Shown here: positions 47,334-56,461 of the stretch, in pieces
How positions within the stretch are numbered: position 1 is the first letter of the stretch
Layout of the letters: the number at the start of each line of letters is the position of its first letter
Source of the DNA: Amycolatopsis thermoflava N1165
GTDB lineage: Bacteria > Actinomycetota > Actinomycetes > Mycobacteriales > Pseudonocardiaceae
Length of the DNA: 64,000 nucleotides
NCBI RefSeq assembly: GCF_000473265.1
Contig: NZ_KI421511.1
Span: 7,085,909 to 7,149,908 of the forward strand
Direction: 5' to 3'
Notes under the pieces: model-generated
The model's input: only the letters and a program-made list of their open reading frames with translations
Databases searched by the model: none
Told to the model about the DNA's origin: nothing
Translations under genes and position numbers: made by a program

Positions 47334-48710
47334 ATGGATTCCCCGACACTGGTGGCCGCCCTGAGGCGGGTCGTTCCGGCCGAGCGCGTGGTGGACGACC
47401 CGGCCGTGGTCGAGTCCTACCTGCAGGACCACGCGGAATGGGCCGAATACGGGCAGGCCGCCGCGGTGGTGCGGCCGCGCTCGACCGCCGAAGTGCGCGA
47501 CGTCGTGCGGTTCGCGGTGGAGCACCGGATCCCGGTGGTGCCCCGCGGGGCCGGGACGGGCCTGTCCGGCGGGGCGAACGCCGTCGACGGTTGCATCATG
47601 ATCTCGTTCGAGTCGATGGACTCGGTGCTGGAGATCGACCGCGCCGAGCGGCTCGCGGTGGTGCAGCCGGGCGTGGTGAACGACGACCTGCGGGCGGCCT
47701 GCGCTGAGCAGGGGCTGTGGTACCCGCCGGACCCGGCGAGTTCGCCGTGGTCGACGATCGGCGGGAACGTGGCCACCAACGCCGGCGGGCTGTGCTGCGT
47801 GAAGTACGGCGTGACCAGGGACTACGTGCTGGCGCTCGAGGTGGTCACCGGGCGCGGCGAGGTCGTGCGGCTGGGCCGTCGCACCGCGAAGGGTGTCGCC
47901 GGGTACGACCTGTGCGGCCTGATGGTCGGCTCCGAGGGCACGCTCGGCGTGATCACCGAGGTGACGGTGCGGCTGCGTCCGCGGCGCGAGCCCGAGCGCA
48001 CCATCGCCGGGTACTTCGACTCGGTGATCGCCGCGGGTGAGGCAGTGAGCGCGGTGTCCGCGTCCGGGGTGATCCCGTCGGCGCTGGAGCTGGTCGACCG
48101 GCACTGCCTGGAGGCGGTCGACGCGTGGAAGAACATGGGCCTGTCCACGGAGGCGAACGTCGTGCTCCTGGGCCGCGTCGACACCCCCGGCCACGCCGGC
48201 GAGGAGGAGGCGCGGACGATCCTGCGGTGTTTCGAGGAGGCCGGCGCGACCTGGGCGGCGCTGTCCACGGACGAGCACGAGGCCGAAGCCCTGTTCGACG
48301 CACGGCGCCTGGCGTACCCCGCACTGGAGCGGCTCGGCCCGGTGCTCACCGAGGACGTGTGCGTGCCGCGAGCGCTGGTGCCGGAAATGCTGGCACGGAT
48401 AGAGAAGGCCGCCGCCAGGCACGACACGCTGATCGCGAACATCGCCCACGCCGGCGACGGAAACCTCCACCCGCTGCTCATCACACCAATCGGAGACGAC
48501 GCGGCTCGGCTACGGGCGCAGGCCGCATTCGAGGACATCATCGCCGACGCGGTAGAGCTGGGCGGCACGGTGACCGGCGAGCACGGAATCGGATTGCTCA
48601 AACGCGGCGGCTTGCGCCGTGAGGTGAGCCCCGAGGTGCTGGAGATGCACCGCGCAGTCAAGAATGCCTTGGACCCACACGGCATCCTGAACCCAGGCAA
48701 GGTTTTCTAG
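47334..48710 (+). CDS. FAD-linked oxidase (glycolate oxidase GlcD / D-lactate dehydrogenase type)
   Basis: 458-aa flavoprotein of the VAO/PCMH family oxidising a 2-hydroxy acid. ATG follows GGTGGAGG. FAD-binding segment: VVPRGAGTGLSGGANAV and STIGGNVATNAGGLCCVKYG. The C-terminal FAD-oxidase domain includes ANIAHAGDGNLHPLL and the terminal VTGEHGIGLLKR / HGILNPGKVF. No glcE/glcF or iron-sulphur partner is adjacent, so a stand-alone dehydrogenase is likely. Ends 12 bases before repeat copy B. Confidence 0.9.
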   Translation: MDSPTLVAALRRVVPAERVVDDPAVVESYLQDHAEWAEYGQAAAVVRPRSTAEVRDVVRFAVEHRIPVVPRGAGTGLSGGANAVDGCIMISFESMDSVLEIDRAERLAVVQPGVVNDDLRAACAEQGLWYPPDPASSPWSTIGGNVATNAGGLCCVKYGVTRDYVLALEVVTGRGEVVRLGRRTAKGVAGYDLCGLMVGSEGTLGVITEVTVRLRPRREPERTIAGYFDSVIAAGEAVSAVSASGVIPSALELVDRHCLEAVDAWKNMGLSTEANVVLLGRVDTPGHAGEEEARTILRCFEEAGATWAALSTDEHEAEALFDARRLAYPALERLGPVLTEDVCVPRALVPEMLARIEKAAARHDTLIANIAHAGDGNLHPLLITPIGDDAARLRAQAAFEDIIADAVELGGTVTGEHGIGLLKRGGLRREVSPEVLEMHRAVKNALDPHGILNPGKVF

Positions 48711-48721
48711 CCCCAAACAAC

Positions 48722-49215
48722 AAACCGCCGCCCGGCAACGAAAGAAGACCGACCACGCACCAGACCTCCCCCGCCCCCGATCCACAGCCGATCTTTAGTC
48801 GCCGACCAGGCGTGTCAAGGCACGCTTTCCCGCCTTGACACGCCTGCTCGGCGACTGAAACACAATCAGGGAGAGGGGGCGGGGGTGGTCGGAAGGTGAC
48901 CTTCCGGCGCTGTGAGGCGCATTTCCGCGCGACGGCGCGGGTTTAAAGATCAAAAGATAGTCCTCGCCGGACGGGCAGGCTCCGGGATGACCAGGGGACC
49001 GTTGTCGTCTCACCTTGGCGAGGTGGTCGCTGGGTGGTCATCCCGTCGCCTTCCGGTTTGTGCATATCACCTTGAGCCAGGGCCGCAAGCTTTGTGTTTT
49101 CGGCTGCCGGACCCAGCGCGGGTTGCGGCCCTGGCTCAAGGTGATCGTCCGGTGTCAGGCGACGGGATGACCACCCAGCTACCTTGGGTTCAGAGCGCTG
49201 GCGCTATGCGCCTGT
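48722..49215 (-). repeat. 500-bp structured repeat element, copy B (inverted)
   Basis: Inverted copy of 36851-37350. Its sense strand is the reverse strand and begins in the last codons (ACA-GGC-GCA-TAG) of the ABC exporter gene, mirroring copy A after the protease. The two hairpins lie at 49029-49179 and 48798-48855. In the second hairpin the pair 48812-48841 is G-C where copy A has T-A (37227-37256), a compensatory change; two G-T pairs in the big hairpin of copy A are Watson-Crick here. The loop of the big hairpin is unrelated to that of copy A. Confidence 0.95.
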
Positions 49216-52200
49216 TTTCCACAGGTGTGCGTAGTGGCCGTTCGCTGCCAGTAGTTCTTCGTGGGTGCCCTGTTCCACGATTCGTCCGTGGTCGAGCACC
49301 ACGATCCGGTCCGCGCGAGAGGCTGTCGCCAGGCGGTGTGCCACCACGAAAGTCGTGCGGCGTCTCGCCACCGTTTCCGTTGCGGCGAGGACCGTGGCTT
49401 CCGCGGACGGGTCCAGTGCGGCCGTCGCCTCGTCGAGTAGCAGCACGTCGGGGTCCACCAGTTCCGCGCGGGCCAGTGCGACCAGTTGCCGCTGCCCGGC
49501 GGACAACGATCGGCCCCGTTCGCCCACCGGCTGGTGGAAGCCCTGCGGCAGGGCGGCGATCGCGTCCACCGCGCCGACCGCGCGCACCGCGGCTTCGACC
49601 TCGGCGTCCGACGCGGACGGGTTGCCGTACCGGACGTTGTCGGCCACGGTGCCGGAGAACAGGTGCGCCTCCTGCGGCACGACGCCCATCCGCCGGTGCA
49701 GCCCGGCCAGGTCGTAGTCTCGCACGTCGACCCCGTCGATGCTCACCTTGCCGCTCGTCGCGTCGTAGAACCGCGCCGCCAGTTTGACCACTGTGGACTT
49801 ACCGGCGCCGGTCGCGCCGACCAGTGCGACCGTCTCGCCCGGCGACACCTTCAGCGAAACATCCGTCAGGGCAAGGGACTCTGTGCCGGTATACGAAAAG
49901 TCGACCGCGTCGAAGGCGACCTCGCCGCGGAGGCGCTCGGGCACCGGCACCGGGTCCGTGGGCGGCGGCACCGACGTCGGGGTGCGCAGCAGGTCACCGA
50001 TCCGGTGCAGGCCGACCTTCGCCTGCTGGTACCCGTCGAACACCGACGACAACTGCTGGATCGGCGAGAAGAACAGGTTCAGGTACAGCAGGAACGCCAG
50101 CAGCACACCGACCGCCAGGGTGCCGTCCGCGACCCGGTTCGCGCCCGCTATCAAGACGATCGCCTCGGCGACCCCGGAAAGCAGTGTCACGAACGGGAAG
50201 TACGTCGCAACATACCGCTGGGCCCGGAGCCGCGAGCGGCGGTACGCGTCGCTCCTCGACGCGAAGTCCTCGGCCGACCGCTCCTCCCGGCTGTACGCCT
50301 GCGCGACCCGCAGACCGCTCACGTTCTCCTGCATGTCGGCGTTCACGGCGCTGACCTTCTCCCGCGCCTCGGTGTACGCCGCACTGGACAGGCGCCGGAA
50401 GATGACCGTCGCGATCACCAGCACCGGCACCACGGACAACGCGTACAGCGCCAGCGACACGTCGGTGATCAGCAGCGCTCCGGTGATCCCGATCAGCGTC
50501 AGCGCGCTGATCACCGCCTGCGCGACACCGGTCTGCAGGAACGTCGACAACGCGTCCACGTCGGTCGTCATCCGCGTCATGATCTTGCCGGAGAGCTCGC
50601 GCTCGTAGTAGTCGAGCCCGAGCCGCTGCAGGTGCGCATAGCTGCGCACCCGCAGCGAGTACAGCACCGTCTCACCGGCCCGCGCGGTGATCCGCGTCTG
50701 CGCCGCGATCACGAACCAGTCCACCGCGATGATCACCGCGCCGATCCCGGCGCACAGCCACACCACCCACGCCAGGCCGGGACGTACACCGTGGTCGACG
50801 CCCTGCTGGTACAGCGCGGGCAACGCGATCGACGCCGCCGCGTCCAGCCCGACCAGCAGCACCGCGGTGATCAGCAGCGCACGCACCGGCCGCAGCGCGG
50901 AACCCAGGCGGAACCCCGGATCGGGCGCGGTGACCGAATGCGGATCCAGCGCGGGCCGGTCCTTGGCCGGCGGCAGTTTGCGCACGCCCTCCAGCAGTTC
51001 GGCCGTCGGCGGCGCGTTGAGCGCGCTGCTCGCGCCCATGCCCCCGCCGCCCGGCATCGGCGCCGGCGCGTTCCGCTGCTGCGCCGCCTCGGCCAGCTCG
51101 TCGACCGCGTCCCGCTCGCCGGTCTCCGGCCACAGCGCGGGTGTGGTCCCGGTTTCCGGGCTCGCCACGCAGTCGCGCTTGTGCACGTTCTCCACGCCCT
51201 CGCCGGGCCCGGCGATCAGCTCGCGGAACAGCTCGCAGCGCTCCGCCAGCTCGTCGTAGGTGCCGACGTCCACCACCCGGCCGGCGTCGAGCACCGCGAT
51301 CCGGTCGGCCAGTGACAACGTCGACTTGCGGTGCGCGATCAGCAACGTCGTGCGCGTCGCGGTGACCGAGCGCAGCGTCTCGTAGATCGCCGCCTCGGTG
51401 ACCGTGTCCACCGCGGACGTCGCGTCGTCCAGGATCAGCACCCGCGGATCGGTCAGCAGCGCCCGCGCCAGGCCCAGCCGCTGCCGCTGACCGCCCGACA
51501 GCGTCAGGCCGCGTTCACCGACCTGGGTGGCGTAGCCGTCCGGCAGCTCGGAGATGAACTCGTGCGCCTCGGCCGCCTTCGCCGCGGCGATCACCTCCTC
51601 GTCGCTCGCGTCCGGGCGGCCGTAGGCGATGTTGTCGCGGATGGACGTGGAGAACAGGAACGCCTCCTCGAACACCACGCCGATCGCCTGCCGCAGGTCC
51701 GTCAGCTTCACGTCCCGCACGTCGCAGCCGCCCAGCCGCACACTGCCCGAGTGCGCGTCGTAGAACCGGGGCAGCAGCAACGAGATCGTCGACTTGCCGG
51801 AACCCGCGGTGCCGACCAGGGCCAGCGTCTCGCCGGGTTCCGCACGCAGGCTCAGCCCGTCCAGGACCGGTTCCGAGCGCGTGTAGCCGAAGCGCACGTC
51901 GTCCAGCTCGATGCCGAGCGGGCCGTCCGGCAGCGGCTTCGGCTCGACCGGGTCGGTGACCTCCGGCTGGGCGTCCACCAGCTCGTACACGCGTTCCGCG
52001 CCGGCACGGGTCAGCTGGGCCTGCACCACCAGCGCCGACATCATGCGGGCCGGTCCGATCAGGCCGGAGACGTAGCTGGCGAACGCGAGGAACGTCCCGA
52101 GCGTGACCTGCCCGTTGAGCGCCAGGATGCCGCCGAAGGCCAGCACCGCCACCTGCCCCGCCGCGGGCAGCGCGGACGTCGTCGCCGTGGGCACCGCGGC

Positions 52201-52950
52201 CAGCCGAGCCGCGCGCAGCCGCTCCGCGAACAGCCGTCGCGCGGTCTTCTCCAGCCGCGCGACCTCCCTGGCCTCCTGCCCGAAGCCCTTCACGACGCGC
52301 ACGCCGGTGACGGTCTCCTCGACGTGCTGCGCCAGGTCCGCCGCCCGCTGCTGCGCCGACCAGGTGGCCGGGAACAGGCGCTTGCGGGCCATCCCCGCGA
52401 CGATCGCGACCGCGGGCACCACGATCAACGCGATCACCGTCAGGCCGGGCGACATCCACAGCATCGCGGCGACCGAGAACACCGCGAAGACGACCGAGCC
52501 CGCCGACAACGGCACCACGAACAACAGCGACACGACCAGCTGCAGATCGGTGATCGCCCGCGACACCACCTGGCCGGTGCGCAACGAGTCCTGCTTGCCA
52601 CCGTCCAGCCGGGACACCGAGTCGAACACCCGCTGGCGCAGGTCGTGCTGCACGTCCAGCGCGAGCCGCCCGCCCAGGTAGCGGCGGACGAACGCGGTGC
52701 CGAACATGAGCAGCTGCACGCCGATCAGCCCCGCGACCAGCAGGCCGAGCCGCCCGGTCTGCGAGGCCACCGCGTCGTCCACGGCGACCTTCACCAGCAG
52801 CGGGCTCGCGGCCTGCAGGCCGACGCTCAACACCGCCGCGGCGAGCGACGAGACGACCAGGACCGGATGGCGCCAGCAGGCCGCGGCCAGCCGGCGGATC
52901 CATCCGGTCCCGGGGTTTTCGACAGTGCGTGGTGGTGCGACAGTCACCAC
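49204..52950 (-). CDS. Fused asymmetric ABC exporter (two TMD-NBD halves)
   Basis: 1248-aa multidrug-type ABC exporter with both half-transporters in one chain, like Rv0194. Half 1: six membrane helices (about 20-310), NBD with VGTAGSGKST, LSGGQRQRLG and LILDDATSAVD, where the catalytic Glu is Asp. A linker of about 70 residues containing PAPMPGGGGMG joins half 2: membrane helices (about 690-960), NBD with VGATGAGKST, a variant signature LSAGQ and LLLDEATAALD. One degenerate and one canonical ATP site is typical of heterodimeric exporters. Its last codons belong to repeat copy B. Confidence 0.92.
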   Translation of the reverse strand: MVTVAPPRTVENPGTGWIRRLAAACWRHPVLVVSSLAAAVLSVGLQAASPLLVKVAVDDAVASQTGRLGLLVAGLIGVQLLMFGTAFVRRYLGGRLALDVQHDLRQRVFDSVSRLDGGKQDSLRTGQVVSRAITDLQLVVSLLFVVPLSAGSVVFAVFSVAAMLWMSPGLTVIALIVVPAVAIVAGMARKRLFPATWSAQQRAADLAQHVEETVTGVRVVKGFGQEAREVARLEKTARRLFAERLRAARLAAVPTATTSALPAAGQVAVLAFGGILALNGQVTLGTFLAFASYVSGLIGPARMMSALVVQAQLTRAGAERVYELVDAQPEVTDPVEPKPLPDGPLGIELDDVRFGYTRSEPVLDGLSLRAEPGETLALVGTAGSGKSTISLLLPRFYDAHSGSVRLGGCDVRDVKLTDLRQAIGVVFEEAFLFSTSIRDNIAYGRPDASDEEVIAAAKAAEAHEFISELPDGYATQVGERGLTLSGGQRQRLGLARALLTDPRVLILDDATSAVDTVTEAAIYETLRSVTATRTTLLIAHRKSTLSLADRIAVLDAGRVVDVGTYDELAERCELFRELIAGPGEGVENVHKRDCVASPETGTTPALWPETGERDAVDELAEAAQQRNAPAPMPGGGGMGASSALNAPPTAELLEGVRKLPPAKDRPALDPHSVTAPDPGFRLGSALRPVRALLITAVLLVGLDAAASIALPALYQQGVDHGVRPGLAWVVWLCAGIGAVIIAVDWFVIAAQTRITARAGETVLYSLRVRSYAHLQRLGLDYYERELSGKIMTRMTTDVDALSTFLQTGVAQAVISALTLIGITGALLITDVSLALYALSVVPVLVIATVIFRRLSSAAYTEAREKVSAVNADMQENVSGLRVAQAYSREERSAEDFASRSDAYRRSRLRAQRYVATYFPFVTLLSGVAEAIVLIAGANRVADGTLAVGVLLAFLLYLNLFFSPIQQLSSVFDGYQQAKVGLHRIGDLLRTPTSVPPPTDPVPVPERLRGEVAFDAVDFSYTGTESLALTDVSLKVSPGETVALVGATGAGKSTVVKLAARFYDATSGKVSIDGVDVRDYDLAGLHRRMGVVPQEAHLFSGTVADNVRYGNPSASDAEVEAAVRAVGAVDAIAALPQGFHQPVGERGRSLSAGQRQLVALARAELVDPDVLLLDEATAALDPSAEATVLAATETVARRRTTFVVAHRLATASRADRIVVLDHGRIVEQGTHEELLAANGHYAHLWKTGA

Positions 52951-52972
52951 GCCAGGTTATGCGTGTGTGCGC

Positions 52973-53854
52973 CTACGTGATGTCGCGGCGCTGGTTGGAG
53001 GCCCAGCCGCCGACGAAGAACACCAGCGTCCAGGCGAGGAACACCAGCGCGGCGGCCCACCACGAGATCAGGCCCGGCGCACCGGCGGAGAGCTGCAGGC
53101 CCAGCTTGTCCCAGTGCTCGACACCACCCGGCAGGTTGATCGAGTCGATGCCGAACGCCTCCGCCGCGACACCGCCGACGATGCCGTTCGCGGTGCTGTT
53201 CGGCAGGATCGCGCCCAGCACGTCGGTGGTGTTCCACATCGCGATGACCAGCACGTTCTCCACGATCAGGAAGTACCCGATCAGCAGGATCACGGCCAGC
53301 ACGACCTTGTTCAGCACCGCGCCGAACCCGATGCCGAACAGCGTCACCAGGATGTAGGCGAGCACCGTCGCGCCGAACGCCGCGAGCCACTGACCGCCGG
53401 TGGGCAACCGGTCGCTGTCCACCGTGATCGCCGTCGCCAGCGCCGACACCGCGAAGCTGAGCAGACCGTAGAGCGCGCCCCACAGGACGTAGGTGATCAT
53501 CTTCGCGGTCAGCGCGGACACCCGGTTCGGCGCCGTGAGGAACGTCGTGGTGATCGTCTTGCTGTTGTACTCGCCGGCCAGCGCGAACACGCCGAAGATC
53601 GCCGGGACCAGCTGCGCGATGTTCACGCCGTGCGCGATGCTCAGCAGCCCGACCGGCAGCGCGTCGGCGGACACCCCGGCCTGCTCGGCGATGATCCGCG
53701 CGGTGCCGGAGCCGATCCAGTCGGCGAAGTCGTTGGTGATCTTGCCCCACGCGAACGACATCCAGAACGCGACCAGCACCAGCGGGATGATCAGGATCCA
53801 CCAGGTGTTGAGGCTGAGCGTCTTGCGGAACTCCGCCTTGATCAACCGGCCCAT
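52973..53854 (-). CDS. ABC-2 type exporter permease
   Basis: 293-aa membrane subunit with about six transmembrane segments. The start MGRLIKAEFRKTLSLNTWW overlaps the ATPase stop (ATGA) and gives the usual cytoplasmic N-terminal helix of ABC-2 permeases. Hydrophobic segments include WILIIPLVLVAFWMSF, IFGVFALAGEY, AVILLIGYFLIVENV and WWAAALVFLAWTLVFFVGG. Forms an exporter with the adjacent ATPase; substrate unknown. Confidence 0.85.
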   Translation of the reverse strand: MGRLIKAEFRKTLSLNTWWILIIPLVLVAFWMSFAWGKITNDFADWIGSGTARIIAEQAGVSADALPVGLLSIAHGVNIAQLVPAIFGVFALAGEYNSKTITTTFLTAPNRVSALTAKMITYVLWGALYGLLSFAVSALATAITVDSDRLPTGGQWLAAFGATVLAYILVTLFGIGFGAVLNKVVLAVILLIGYFLIVENVLVIAMWNTTDVLGAILPNSTANGIVGGVAAEAFGIDSINLPGGVEHWDKLGLQLSAGAPGLISWWAAALVFLAWTLVFFVGGWASNQRRDIT

Positions 53855-54918
53855 CAGCCCTGTCCTCCCCAGCCGCCGTGCCCCTGCTGCGGCGGTGCTT
53901 GCTGGTACTGCTGCTGCGGTGGGTATCCCGGCGGCGGCGGGCCGCCCCAACCGCCCTGCTGCGGCGGCTGGCCGTACGGCTGCTGCGGCGCTCCCGCGTA
54001 CTGTGCTCCCGGGTACTGGGGGCTGGTCAGCTGGAAGAAAAGCTTCTCCAGGTCCGCCCGCTCCTCCTCGATCCCGTACACCGCGATCCCGGACTTCGCG
54101 ACCAGGTCACCGATCTGCTGACGGGTCGCGCCGACCACCGCGACGCGCCCGTCCGGTGTCGGCTCCACCTGCGTGAAACCGGCTTCCTGAAGCGCTTTCA
54201 CCAGAGCGTTCGCGTCCGCCGCCTGCACCAGCACCCGCGACTGCTGGCTGCTGCGCAGCTGGTCCAGCGGGCCGTAGTAGCGCGTGACGCCGTGGCTGAT
54301 GATGACGACCTGGTCGATCGTCTGCTCCACCTCGGACAGCAGGTGGCTCGACACCAGCACGGTGCGGCCTTCGCGGGCGTAGGCGCGCAGGAAGTTGCGC
54401 AGCCACACGATGCCCTCCGGGTCGAGGCCGTTCGCCGGCTCGTCCAGCACCAGCACCTGCGGGTTGCCGAGCAGCGCGGTCGCCAGCGCGAGCCGCTGCC
54501 GCATGCCGAGCGAGAACCCGCCCGCGCGGCGGTCCGCGGCGCCGGAAAGCCCGACCAGGCCCAGCACCTCCTCGACGCGGTTGTCCGGCGCGCCGATCGC
54601 CGCGGCGTACACCTTCAGGTGGTTCCGCGCGGTGCGCTTCGGGTGGAAGCCCTCGTTCTCCAGCACCGCGCCCACGACCTGCGCCGGGTTGCCCAGCTGC
54701 TGGTACGGGCGGCCGTTGATGGTGGCGACACCCGCCGACGGCGTGACCAGGCCGAGCAGCATGCGCAGCGTGGTGGTCTTCCCAGCGCCGTTCGGGCCGA
54801 GGAAGCCGGTGACCGAGCCGGGGCGGACCTCGAAGCTCAGGTTCTGCACCGCGGCGACCGGCCCGAAGTGTTTGCTCAGGTTCTGCACGAATATCCGGCC
54901 GCTGCCGTCGTGTTGCAT
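53854..54918 (-). CDS. ABC exporter ATPase with Pro/Gln-rich C-terminal tail
   Basis: 354-aa ATPase paired with the ABC-2 permease. The start MQHDGSGRIFVQNL follows GGGAGGGG. Walker A GPNGAGKTTTLRML, signature LGMRQRLALATAL (S-L-G-M-R-Q, a common ABC-2 variant), Walker B VLVLDEPANGLDP, H-loop VSSHLLSE. From about residue 310 the protein ends in a low-complexity tail of Pro, Gln, Gly, Tyr and Trp (PPQQGGWGGPPPPGYPPQ), unusual for such ATPases and of unknown use. Confidence 0.88.
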   Translation of the reverse strand: MQHDGSGRIFVQNLSKHFGPVAAVQNLSFEVRPGSVTGFLGPNGAGKTTTLRMLLGLVTPSAGVATINGRPYQQLGNPAQVVGAVLENEGFHPKRTARNHLKVYAAAIGAPDNRVEEVLGLVGLSGAADRRAGGFSLGMRQRLALATALLGNPQVLVLDEPANGLDPEGIVWLRNFLRAYAREGRTVLVSSHLLSEVEQTIDQVVIISHGVTRYYGPLDQLRSSQQSRVLVQAADANALVKALQEAGFTQVEPTPDGRVAVVGATRQQIGDLVAKSGIAVYGIEEERADLEKLFFQLTSPQYPGAQYAGAPQQPYGQPPQQGGWGGPPPPGYPPQQQYQQAPPQQGHGGWGGQG

Positions 54919-55025
54919 GCGCGCCCCTCCCGGCCCGGTGAACTTGATCGCGGGCACATAGTGCCCTACTCGTGCCCGGTTCAACCCGTCCGGGTGCCGT
55001 GTGTCGGGGAGGGTGCGCACAAAGG

Positions 55026-55070
55026 GGCGGCCCGCTCAACCAGCCTGGGGGTCACTGGGAGCGGGCCGCC
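55026..55070. other. 12-bp inverted repeat in the ald-ABC intergenic region
   Basis: GGCGGCCCGCTC (55026-55037) and GAGCGGGCCGCC (55059-55070) are perfect complements around 21 bases. Without a clear T run; terminator or leader structure of the ABC operon are both possible. Confidence 0.4.
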
Positions 55071-55156
55071 ACGTACAAGCTTAGGTGGTCTCCCCGGACT
55101 TCGCTTACGCGGGGGCCCATGTTGGTCTGAAAAGTTCTTCACACGTTCGCTGGTGG

Positions 55157-55188
55157 GGTGGGCGGTCCCTGACGCGGGACCGCCCACC
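55157..55188 (-). terminator. Terminator-like hairpin after ald
   Basis: Perfect 13-bp stem GGTGGGCGGTCCC / GGGACCGCCCACC with loop TGACGC, ending 2 bases from the ald stop. No T run follows, so it may act as an actinobacterial I-shaped terminator. Confidence 0.65.
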
Positions 55189-55190
55189 GG

Positions 55191-56306
55191 TCAGGCGAGG
55201 ACGTCGGCCAGCGGCGTGTGCGGCAGGTCGTGTGCCTGCGCGACGGGCGCGTTGACCAGCGCGCCGTCGTGCGCGTTGAGGCCGAGCGACAGCGGGCCGT
55301 TGGCGCGCAGCGCGGCCTGCCAGCCGTGGTCGGCCAGCTGGACGGCGTAGGGGAGTGTGACGTTGGTCAGCGCGTAGGTGCTGGTGCGCGGGACCGCGCC
55401 GGGCATGTTCGCCACGCAGTAGAAGACGGACTCGTGCACGGTGTAGGTCGGGTCGTCGTGCGTCGTCGGGTGCGAGTCGGCGAAGCACCCGCCCTGGTCG
55501 ATCGCGATGTCCACGAGCACGCTGCCCGGCTTCATGCGCGCGACCAGATCGGTGGAGACGAGTTTCGGCGCCCGCGCGCCCGGCACCAGCACCGCGCCGA
55601 TCACCAGGTCGGCTTCCAGCACGGCCTGCTCGACGGCGAACGCGTTCGAGGTGACCGTGCGGATGCGGCCGGCGAAGTCGTGGTCGATCTGGCGCAGGCG
55701 GTCCACGTTGGTGTCCAGGATCTCGACGTCCGAGCCGAGGCCGAGCGCGATGCGCGCCGCGTTGAGGCCGGCGACGCCGCCGCCGATGACGACCACCCGC
55801 GCCGGGTGCACGCCGGGCACGCCGCCGGGCAGCACACCACGGCCACCGCTGGGCTTCATCAGGGAGTGGGCGCCGACCTGCGGGGCGAGCCGCCCGGCGA
55901 CCTCGGACATCGGCGCCAGCAGCGGCAGCGCTCCACTGGGCTGCTGCACGGTCTCGTACGCGATGGCGGTCGTGCCCGCGTCCAGCAGGGCCTGCGTGAG
56001 CGGGCGGTCCGCGGCGAGGTGCAGGTAGGTGAACAGCACCTGGTCGCGGCGCAGCCGCGGGTACTCCTCGGCGACGGGCTCCTTGACCTTGAGGATCATC
56101 TCGCCCTCGGCCCAGACGTCGTCGGCGGTGGCGAGGATCTTCGCGCCCGCGGAGACGTACTCGTCGTCGCTGATGGCGGACCCGATGCCGGCGCCGGCCT
56201 CGACGAAGACCTCGTGGCCCCGCGCCGTCAGTTCGTGCACCCCGGCCGGGGTCACGGCGACGCGGTACTCGTGCTTCTTGACCTCGCGGGGGACGGCGAT
56301 GCGCAC
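55191..56306 (-). CDS. ald: Alanine dehydrogenase
   Basis: NAD-dependent interconversion of L-alanine and pyruvate plus ammonia; 371 aa, the family's standard size. GTG start (MRIAVPREVKKHEYRV) chosen because GGAGGA precedes it; an ATG five codons upstream lacks a site. Landmarks: KVKEPVAEEY (Lys), TYLHLAADR (His), SGGRGVLPGGVPGV, the Rossmann loop VVIGGGVAGLNAARIALGLG and NMPGAVPRTST. Divergent from the oxidoreductase gene. Confidence 0.95.
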   Translation of the reverse strand: MRIAVPREVKKHEYRVAVTPAGVHELTARGHEVFVEAGAGIGSAISDDEYVSAGAKILATADDVWAEGEMILKVKEPVAEEYPRLRRDQVLFTYLHLAADRPLTQALLDAGTTAIAYETVQQPSGALPLLAPMSEVAGRLAPQVGAHSLMKPSGGRGVLPGGVPGVHPARVVVIGGGVAGLNAARIALGLGSDVEILDTNVDRLRQIDHDFAGRIRTVTSNAFAVEQAVLEADLVIGAVLVPGARAPKLVSTDLVARMKPGSVLVDIAIDQGGCFADSHPTTHDDPTYTVHESVFYCVANMPGAVPRTSTYALTNVTLPYAVQLADHGWQAALRANGPLSLGLNAHDGALVNAPVAQAHDLPHTPLADVLA

Positions 56307-56423
56307 TGCTTCCTCCTGCATCCGTGGACGTGGTGCTGACCACGGTGAACCACCCGGATGGCGGTGTCATCGTGCCTTGCCGACAATTCTCTGTCGCTCG
56401 GGTGGTGCCCGCAGGACAAGGTC

Positions 56424-56454
56424 TTGACCTCCACCTTGGTGGAGATCGCAGGAT
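56424..56454 (+). promoter_or_regulatory. MerR-type promoter with 19-bp spacer
   Basis: TTGACC (56424-56429), a 19-base spacer, then CAGGAT (56449-56454). The spacer region holds the perfect dyad CTCCACC-TT-GGTGGAG. Over-long spacing with a dyad between -35 and -10 is the hallmark of MerR-family (SoxR/CueR-like) control. The predicted start falls at about 56461-56462, at the ATG, so the mRNA is probably leaderless. Confidence 0.65.
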
Positions 56455-56461
56455 GATCTCC

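Noticed and set aside
36851..49215. Composite transposon bounded by the inverted 500-bp copies
   Set aside because: No transposase, no target duplication seen, and the block contains the core metabolic gene kgd.
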